This document shows positions 1 through 5,631 of a stretch of 8,091 nt of DNA, one piece after another. The notes under the pieces are model-generated. The model saw only the letters and a list, made by a program, of their open reading frames with translations. It did not search any database and was not told where the DNA came from. Origin of the DNA: Gammaproteobacteria bacterium (lineage in GTDB: Bacteria > Gemmatimonadota > Gemmatimonadetes > Longimicrobiales > Gaopeijiaceae). The stretch is taken from positions 1 to 8,091 of the forward strand of contig VYDD01000339.1 in the NCBI GenBank assembly GCA_009843625.1, read 5' to 3'. Within the stretch, counting starts at the first letter, position 1, and the number at the start of each line of letters is the position of its first letter. The position numbers and the translations under genes are program-made.

Positions 1-1710
1 GGCGTGGACCGCGCCGAGGCAGTGGACTCGGCTGGCGGGGCCGGGACGGCCGGGCAGGACAGCCATTCCGCGACCCGGGCCCGCGAGGCCGTGAAGGCTG
101 CCCCACCCGCCTCGGTGGACGCGCGCGGCGTTCTGGTCGTCGGCAACCCCGCCGGGACCGCCGGCCTCCTCGAACGCCGCGGCAAGCTAGCGGCCCGCGA
201 GGAGGCCGCCGTCCCCGCCGCCCGGGAAGCCTCCCGGGCCCGGGAAGCGCGCGAGGCGGCGCAGGTGCGCGTCGCGCGGGCGGAGAAGGTGCTCGAAGAG
301 CGGCGCGCGGCCCTGACCCGCGCGGAAGACGACCTGCGCGCCGTCCGGGCCGACCGGAGCACGCACGACGAGCGCCACACGCGCCTGACGCGGGACAGCG
401 ACGATCTGGCGCAGCGCGTCCGCGACACCCGGGAGGCCATTGCCGCCGCGACCGCCCGGGAGCGCGCGCAGCAGGAAGAACTCAACGAACTGACCGCGGA
501 AGCCGCCGCCCTGCGCCGTGGCGGAGAGCGCGCGGCCGAGGTGCTGGAGGTGGCGGAGGGGGGCTGGGAACGGGCGCGCGTGGAAGAGGCTCGGCTGGCC
601 ATCCAGTCGAACCAGCACAAGGGCGAACTGGCGCGCGCCGACGACCGTCTGGACGATCTCGGCAGGGCTGAGACACAGGCCTCCTCGCAGCTCGCGCGGC
701 TGGAGAAGGAGGAAGCGCAGCTCGGTCGCGAACTGTCCGAAGCCCGCGCGCTGCTCGCACGGGGCGGCAAGGCGGTCGAGCGGCTGTTCCAGCGGCGTGA
801 CCGGGCGAAGGAGAGGCTCGGGGAGGACGACGCGGCGCTCGAGCGGGCGAAGGAGGAGGTGAAGCGGGTGGACCGGCGGGTCGAGGTCGCGCGTGCGGCC
901 GAGCGGGCCGCCTCCGACCGGCACCACGATCTGAGCCTGGAGGAGCGGGAGCTCGGCGGGAAGATCGTCCTCATCCGCGAGCGCGTGGAGACGGAGTGGG
1001 CGCGACCCTTCGAGAAGCTGGTCGAAATGTCGGAGCCGGTGGAGGGAGACCCCGCCGAGCTGAAGGAGGAGTTGGCCGGGCTCGTGCAGCGCATCGAACG
1101 CCTCGGCCCCGTCAACATGCTCGCCATCGAGGAGCACGCCGAGCAGCACGAGCGCCTGACATTCCTTACCGAGCAGCGCGATGACCTCGAGCGTGCGCGC
1201 AACGACCTGCGCGCCGCCATCCGCGAGATCGACCAGACCGCCACAAGGCTCTTCCTCGAGACCTTCGAGGCGGCGCGCGAGAACTTCCGCAAGATCCACC
1301 AGCGCCTGTTCGAGGGTGGAGAGTGCGATCTGCGCCTGGGCGATCCCGACGATCCGCTTAGCGGGCCGGTCGACATCCACGCCTCTCCCATGGGCAAGAG
1401 AACCCGGCGCATCGACCTGCTGTCGGGGGGAGAGAGGGCGCTGACCGCGCTCGCGCTCCTCTTCGGCATCTACCTCGTGAAGCCCAGTCCTTTCTGCGTG
1501 CTCGATGAAGTGGATGCCCCGCTTGACGAGAACAACATCGACCGCTTCGTTCAGCTGCTGCGCGAGTTCAAGCAGCAGAGCCAGTTCGTGGTGATCACCC
1601 ACAATCCGCGCACCATCGAAGCGGCCGACTGGATCTACGGGCTCACCATGGAGGAACCGGGGGTGAGCTCCGTTGTAGGGGTTCGTCTCGAAGCGGGGGC
1701 GTCCGCGTAG
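1..1710 (+). CDS. smc: Chromosome segregation ATPase Smc, C-terminal half (5' end outside the window)
   Basis: Smc dimers bind DNA and, with ScpA and ScpB, compact and separate newly replicated chromosomes. The frame is open from base 1, so the visible GTG at base 4 is an internal valine and not a start. Numbering from that valine, residues 35-60 look like the end of the hinge (DARGVLVVG, then GLLERRGKL). About residues 60-385 are a charged Arg/Glu/Ala-rich coiled coil. The C-terminal ATPase head follows, with the ABC signature LSGGE at 473-477, Walker B FCVLDE with Asp501 and Glu502, the D-loop around Leu507-Asp508, and the switch His533 in VITHN. The ending TMEEPGVSSVVGV is typical of bacterial Smc and separates it from SbcC or RecN. 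The N-terminal head with Walker A lies upstream, unseen. The gene ends 24 bases before aroF with no terminator between them. Everything visible looks intact. Confidence 0.95.
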   Translation, partial: GVDRAEAVDSAGGAGTAGQDSHSATRAREAVKAAPPASVDARGVLVVGNPAGTAGLLERRGKLAAREEAAVPAAREASRAREAREAAQVRVARAEKVLEERRAALTRAEDDLRAVRADRSTHDERHTRLTRDSDDLAQRVRDTREAIAAATARERAQQEELNELTAEAAALRRGGERAAEVLEVAEGGWERARVEEARLAIQSNQHKGELARADDRLDDLGRAETQASSQLARLEKEEAQLGRELSEARALLARGGKAVERLFQRRDRAKERLGEDDAALERAKEEVKRVDRRVEVARAAERAASDRHHDLSLEERELGGKIVLIRERVETEWARPFEKLVEMSEPVEGDPAELKEELAGLVQRIERLGPVNMLAIEEHAEQHERLTFLTEQRDDLERARNDLRAAIREIDQTATRLFLETFEAARENFRKIHQRLFEGGECDLRLGDPDDPLSGPVDIHASPMGKRTRRIDLLSGGERALTALALLFGIYLVKPSPFCVLDEVDAPLDENNIDRFVQLLREFKQQSQFVVITHNPRTIEAADWIYGLTMEEPGVSSVVGVRLEAGASA

Positions 1711-1734
1711 CCATATCAAGACCACGAGACCCAC

Positions 1735-2772
1735 ATGCTCATCGTCATGAAGCACAATGCCACGCCCCAGGAGGTCCAGGGGGCCGTGAGCACCATCCAC
1801 GCGATGGGGTACAAGGCGCGTCCCATGCCCGGCCGCCAGCGCACGGCGATCGGGCTGGTGGGCAATGACGGGCGGGTCGACAAGGCCCGGCTGGTGGGAC
1901 TCCCGGGGGTCCTGGAGATCATCCCGGTCAGCCGCCCCTACAAGCAGGTCTCGCGTGAGTGGCGCGAGGAAGACACCGTCGTGCCGCTAGCCAACGGCAC
2001 CGTCATCGGCGGACGCGAGGTCGCCGTAATGGCCGGCCCCTGCTCGGTCGAGTCGGAGGGGCAGATCATGGAGGCCGCCGAGCGGGTGGCGGCGGCTGGC
2101 GCCACCATCCTGCGCGGGGGCGCCTACAAGCCGCGCACCTCCCCGTACTCCTTCCAGGGACTGGGGATCGAGGGCCTCAGGCTCCTGGCCCGCGCCCGCG
2201 AGGCGACCGGTCTCGCCATCGTGACCGAGGCCGTCGACCCGGAGAGCCTGGATTCGGTGGAAGAGTACGCCGACATCGTTCAGATCGGCGCCCGCAACAT
2301 GCAGAACTACCCGCTGCTGCGCCGCGCGGGGCGGTCACCGCGGCCCGTCCTGCTGAAGCGCGGACTCGCGGCCACCATCAAGGAGCTGCTGCTCGCGGCG
2401 GAGTACATCCTCTCCGAGGGCAACCCCAATATCATCCTGTGCGAGCGGGGGGTGCGCAGCTTCGACACCGAAACCCGCAACCTGTTCGACCTGACCGCGA
2501 TCCCCGTGGTGCAGTCGCTCTCACACCTTCCCATCATCGCCGATCCCAGCCACGGCACCGGCATTCGCGACAAGGTGACGCCCATGGCGCGCGCCGCGGT
2601 CGCCGCAGGGGCGGACGGCCTCATCGTGGAGGTGCATCCCGATCCTTCGAAGGCGCTGTCGGACGGAGCCCAGTCGCTCCATCCGGAGGAATTCGCCGAG
2701 ATGATGGCCCAGGTGCGGGGGATCGCCGACCACATCGGCCGGCCGCTGGTGGCGCCGCTCGCGGAAGCGTGA
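1735..2772 (+). CDS. aroF: 3-deoxy-7-phosphoheptulonate (DAHP) synthase, type I-beta with N-terminal ferredoxin-like domain
   Basis: This cytosolic enzyme joins phosphoenolpyruvate and erythrose 4-phosphate to make DAHP, the first step of the shikimate pathway to aromatic amino acids. The 345-residue length matches the Thermotoga-type enzyme. Residues 1-70 form the ferredoxin-like domain (start MLIVMK), which in this family carries feedback control by Tyr or Phe. The barrel starts near residue 95. The expected metal ligands are all present: Cys103 in AGPCSVES, His273 in DPSHGTG, Glu299 in IVEVHPDP and Asp310 in LSDGAQS. The substrate motifs KPRTSP (132-137) and LKRG (207-210) are also there. 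ATG 1735 fits the family start; an in-frame ATG at 1747 would lose the first beta strand. No strong Shine-Dalgarno sequence precedes it, which suggests translation carried over from smc. The stop overlaps the herA start. The symbol aroF is by family; aroG or aroA names are used for the same type. Confidence 0.96.
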   Translation: MLIVMKHNATPQEVQGAVSTIHAMGYKARPMPGRQRTAIGLVGNDGRVDKARLVGLPGVLEIIPVSRPYKQVSREWREEDTVVPLANGTVIGGREVAVMAGPCSVESEGQIMEAAERVAAAGATILRGGAYKPRTSPYSFQGLGIEGLRLLARAREATGLAIVTEAVDPESLDSVEEYADIVQIGARNMQNYPLLRRAGRSPRPVLLKRGLAATIKELLLAAEYILSEGNPNIILCERGVRSFDTETRNLFDLTAIPVVQSLSHLPIIADPSHGTGIRDKVTPMARAAVAAGADGLIVEVHPDPSKALSDGAQSLHPEEFAEMMAQVRGIADHIGRPLVAPLAEA

Positions 2773-4466
2773 GCGAATCGATCCCGGTCGGGCGGGTCAT
2801 CGGGACGGATCCCGCGACGCCGCTTGAGTTCTGGGTCGCGGTGGCCGAGGGGACCTTCCTCCAGCTCGACGACGTGGTCGTGGTCGAGCGGAGTCTCCCC
2901 GGCAGGGACGATCCGATCCGCATCTACGGGATGGTGGCCGACCTGCGCGTCCGGCACGAAGGGGCACGCTTCGACAGCGACGTCTTCCTGATTGAAGACG
3001 GTGTGCTCCCGGCGCAGGTGACCGAGGCGGCCAAAGTGCTGGCCACCCGCTTCGAGCCCGAGGTGTTCGTGCCGCCGGTGCCCGGCCAGATGGTGCGCAA
3101 GGCCGTCGGCAAGGAGCGCGACGAGGCGCTTTTCTTCGATGGCATGGAGCGCAAGGTCCCGGTGGGTCTCTCGCGCGACGACGAGGTGGTGTACGCCAAC
3201 GTGGAGTTCCTGGACGGCACCCGGGGCGCCCACGTCAACATCAGCGGCGTCTCGGGGGTGGCGACCAAGACCAGCTATGCGGTCTTCCTCCTGCACAGCC
3301 TTTTCACGTCGGGTCAGCTGGGCGGCGGCGCCCACAACACCAAGGCGCTGATCTTCAACGTGAAGGGCGAGGATCTGCTCTTCCTGGACAAATCCAACCG
3401 CAACCTCGATCCCGAACAGGCGGGACGCTACGCTGCGCTGGAGCTCCCCGCCGGGCCCTTCCGGAGCGTGGAGCTGTGGGCGCCTCCGCGTCCCCAGGAT
3501 CCTTCCGCAGCGCCCCGCACCGGAAGCCGCGCCCACGGGGTCACCTCGTTCTTCTGGACGCTGGCGGACTTCTGCCGGGACGAGCTGCTCCCCTTCCTGT
3601 TCGCCGACGCCGAAGATGAGCGCCAGCAGTACACCATCGTCGTGCACAACGTGACGGCGCGACTGCGCCGGGACGCCACGCCTCTCGCCGACGGCGGGGT
3701 GCGGATCGCAGGGACCACCTGCCGCACCTTCGGCGGCCTGATTGAAGCGATCCGCGAACGGGTGGAGGATCCTGCCGATCAGCCCGACTGGGCGGGGCGC
3801 TCCATCGGCGGCGGCACCATCAACGCCTTCGTGCGGCGGCTCTACGCGGCCCGCCGGGACGCCGAGCACCTGATCAGGGGCGATGTGCCCAACCCGGCAA
3901 AGCACCGGATCGGCATGCAGGAGCAGGTGACCGTGGTCGACATCGCCAAACTGTCGCGGCGTGCCCAGCGCTTCGTCGTGGGGGTGGTGCTGCGCAAGAC
4001 CTTCCAGGACAAGGAAGAGACCGGCTCGCGCGAGCCGCTGCTCTTCGTGGTGCTGGACGAACTGAACAAGTACGCGCCCCGCGACGGACGGAGCCCCATC
4101 AAGGAGATCCTGCTCGACATGGCCGAGCGCGGCCGCTCGCTCGGGGTGATCCTCGTCGGCGCCCAGCAGACCGCCAGCGAGGTGGAGCGCCGAGTGATCG
4201 CCAACTCCTCGATCCGGGTGGCGGGCCGGCTGGACAGCGCCGAAGCCGGGCGTCCCGAGTACGCCTTCCTTCCCACGGCCCAGCGCCAGCGCGCCACCAT
4301 TCTGAAGCCGGGCACGATGATCCTGTCGCAGCCCGAGCTGCCGGTCCCGCTGGTGCTCGAGTTCCCGTTCCCGGCGTGGGCCACGCGGCCGGATGAGGCG
4401 GGAGACGCCGATGGAGGGGATGATGGCGTCGTCGACGGCAATGATCCCTTCGAGGGGCTGGAGTGA
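2769..4466 (+). CDS. herA: HerA-family ATP-dependent DNA translocase (HAS-barrel plus HerA/FtsK-type ATPase)
   Basis: HerA proteins are hexameric ring ATPases that pump along DNA; archaeal HerA works with NurA and Mre11-Rad50 in DNA-end resection. This protein has 565 residues. Residues 1-100 resemble the N-terminal HAS-barrel (IPVGRVIG, later IYGMVADLRV). The P-loop region is at 158-169 (ISGVSGVATKTS), and Walker B is FVVLDELNKYAP with Asp430 and Glu431. Further ATPase motifs are GVILVGAQQTASEV (459-472) and the arginine-bearing SSIRVAGRLDS (480-490), a likely site for a trans-acting arginine finger. Residues 200-420 hold a long, mostly helical insertion. The last 25 residues are acidic and glycine-rich. 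GTG 2769 is chosen because it forms a GTGA overlap with the aroF stop and gives the expected N-terminus; the frame stays open further upstream only inside aroF. The family call is firm, but action on DNA ends is inferred from the adjacent sbcD and sbcC. Confidence 0.88.
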   Translation: MSESIPVGRVIGTDPATPLEFWVAVAEGTFLQLDDVVVVERSLPGRDDPIRIYGMVADLRVRHEGARFDSDVFLIEDGVLPAQVTEAAKVLATRFEPEVFVPPVPGQMVRKAVGKERDEALFFDGMERKVPVGLSRDDEVVYANVEFLDGTRGAHVNISGVSGVATKTSYAVFLLHSLFTSGQLGGGAHNTKALIFNVKGEDLLFLDKSNRNLDPEQAGRYAALELPAGPFRSVELWAPPRPQDPSAAPRTGSRAHGVTSFFWTLADFCRDELLPFLFADAEDERQQYTIVVHNVTARLRRDATPLADGGVRIAGTTCRTFGGLIEAIRERVEDPADQPDWAGRSIGGGTINAFVRRLYAARRDAEHLIRGDVPNPAKHRIGMQEQVTVVDIAKLSRRAQRFVVGVVLRKTFQDKEETGSREPLLFVVLDELNKYAPRDGRSPIKEILLDMAERGRSLGVILVGAQQTASEVERRVIANSSIRVAGRLDSAEAGRPEYAFLPTAQRQRATILKPGTMILSQPELPVPLVLEFPFPAWATRPDEAGDADGGDDGVVDGNDPFEGLE

Positions 4467-4473
4467 AGGTGAC
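4465..4473 (+). promoter_or_regulatory. Ribosome binding site deciding the sbcD start
   Basis: The bases GAAGGTGAC lie directly before GTG 4474. They contain AGGTGA, part of the consensus complementary to the 16S rRNA tail, with AGG four bases from the start. The site lies at the end of herA, partly in its stop codon. It supports the GTG at 4474 over upstream ATGs (4393, 4444) located inside herA. Confidence 0.55.
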
Positions 4474-5631
4474 GTGAAGATCCTCCACACCGCGGACTGG
4501 CATGTCGGCAAGACGCTCCGCGGACGCAGCCGGGCGGAGGAACATCGGGCGGTACTGGACGAGATCGTCGCGATTGCACGGGACGAAGCCGTGGATCTGG
4601 TGCTGGTGGCCGGCGACCAGTTCGACCGGGCGGTGCCGAGCCCCGAATCCGAAGAAATCGTCTACGACGCACTGCTGCGGCTGGCCCGCACTGACGCCCA
4701 TGTGATCGTCATCGCCGGCAACCACGACAACCCGCGGCGGCTGGCCGCGGTCAAGCCACTCCTGGAACTCACAAACGTCACGGCCGCGTCCAAGGTCGCG
4801 CACCCGGACGATGGTGGCGTGGTCTGCGTCCCCACGAAATCCGGCGAAGCCGCCTGCATCGCCCTCTTCCCCTTCCAGTCGAAGCGCGGGATCGTAACCG
4901 CCGAGGCGCTCATGGGGGGTGACCCCGACGATCATCAGAAGGAGTACAGTGGCCGCTGCCGCAAGATCGCGGCCGCGCTTTGCGAGCAATTCTCTCCCGG
5001 GACCGTCAACCTGGTCGTGGGCCACCTGACCGTGGTAGGCGCCGCGATGGGAGGCGGCGAACGGGAAGCTCACATCTTCGACTACTACGTCCCCGCGGAC
5101 ATCTTTCCCGCCAGCGCCCACTACGTCGCCCTTGGGCACATCCACAAGCCCCAGATGATCCCCGGCAAGTGCCCCATCCGGTACGCCGGCTCGCCGTTCG
5201 CGCTCGACTTCGGCGAGACCCATGGGGAGAACTGCGTCCTGGTCGTCGAGGTGGCGGCGAATCGGCCGGCGCGCGTGCGAGAGGTCCCGCTTACGTCGGG
5301 GCGGGCCCTTCGCACCCTGCGCGGCAGCAGCCTCGACCTGGACGCCCTGGAGGGCACGACCGGCGACGACTTCCTCCGCGTCATCGTCGAGGAGGCGCCT
5401 TCACCCGGCCTCGCCGAACGGGTCCGTAGCATGTTCCCGCATGCCGTGGACGTAATCGTGGCGCGTCCGAATGGAGCTGGAGACAGGCACGAGCCCGTCG
5501 ATCCCCGCAAGCTGCGCGATCCGCGAACGCAATTCCGGCGCTATCTGAAGGAGCGCGACATCGCGGGTGAAGAGCTGGCCGGACTCTTCGACGAACTGCT
5601 GGAAGAGGAGTATGCGTCCGCTACGGCTTGA
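4474..5631 (+). CDS. sbcD: Exonuclease/endonuclease subunit SbcD (Mre11 family)
   Basis: SbcD is the Mn-dependent nuclease of the SbcCD complex, which cuts hairpins, trims double-strand ends and removes blocked ends. The protein has 385 residues, near the usual family length. All metallophosphoesterase motifs are present: Asp8 and His10 in HTADWHVG, Asp48 in LVAGDQFD, the catalytic NHD (Asn83-His84-Asp85) in IAGNHDNPRR, His184 in VVGHLTVVG, and His222 with His224 in ALGHIHKPQ. The region after about residue 265 is the capping domain and the tail that contacts SbcC. The start is GTG 4474 because the family begins (M)KILHTADWH; an upstream ATG at 4393 would add 27 residues unlike the family. 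It begins seven bases after the herA stop and its last 20 bases overlap sbcC, as usual for a subunit pair made in matched amounts. Confidence 0.95.
   Translation: MKILHTADWHVGKTLRGRSRAEEHRAVLDEIVAIARDEAVDLVLVAGDQFDRAVPSPESEEIVYDALLRLARTDAHVIVIAGNHDNPRRLAAVKPLLELTNVTAASKVAHPDDGGVVCVPTKSGEAACIALFPFQSKRGIVTAEALMGGDPDDHQKEYSGRCRKIAAALCEQFSPGTVNLVVGHLTVVGAAMGGGEREAHIFDYYVPADIFPASAHYVALGHIHKPQMIPGKCPIRYAGSPFALDFGETHGENCVLVVEVAANRPARVREVPLTSGRALRTLRGSSLDLDALEGTTGDDFLRVIVEEAPSPGLAERVRSMFPHAVDVIVARPNGAGDRHEPVDPRKLRDPRTQFRRYLKERDIAGEELAGLFDELLEEEYASATA
5601..5611 (+). promoter_or_regulatory. Ribosome binding site for sbcC inside sbcD
   Basis: A purine run GGAAGAGGAG ends one base before the sbcC ATG at 5612. 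The GGAAG part is six bases from the start, a workable Shine-Dalgarno spacing. The run codes for Glu-Glu-Glu near the end of SbcD, so it serves two purposes and supports coupled translation. Confidence 0.6.

Noticed and set aside
229..248. GC-rich 20-base inverted repeat with one mismatch, centred on a perfect 12-base palindrome (233-244)
   Set aside because: It lies within the Smc coiled-coil code, has no T-run and arises from repeated Ala-Arg-Glu codons. It is not a terminator or an operator that I can support.
1711..1734. Possible promoter or terminator between smc and aroF
   Set aside because: The 24 bases contain no hairpin with a T-run, no clear -35/-10 pair and no strong ribosome site. 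They look like a simple operon spacer.
187..1800. 537-codon open frame on the - strand opposite smc
   Set aside because: It mirrors the Smc coding frame, is rich in Leu, Arg and Gly as GC shadows are, and shows no domain.
1959..2768. Upstream extension of the herA frame by 270 codons
   Set aside because: The extension overlaps aroF completely, and its translation is low-complexity Arg/Gly/His/Pro sequence. The HAS-barrel starts only after GTG 2769.
4393..4473. ATG start for sbcD 27 codons earlier
   Set aside because: It lies inside herA, and the extra residues do not match SbcD proteins, which begin at KILHTADWH. The GTG at 4474 has a ribosome site.
2307..4511. 734-codon open frame on the - strand opposite aroF and herA, with another at 4099-5223 opposite herA and sbcD
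   Set aside because: Both run across several real genes on the other strand and have no family motifs; they are composition artefacts.
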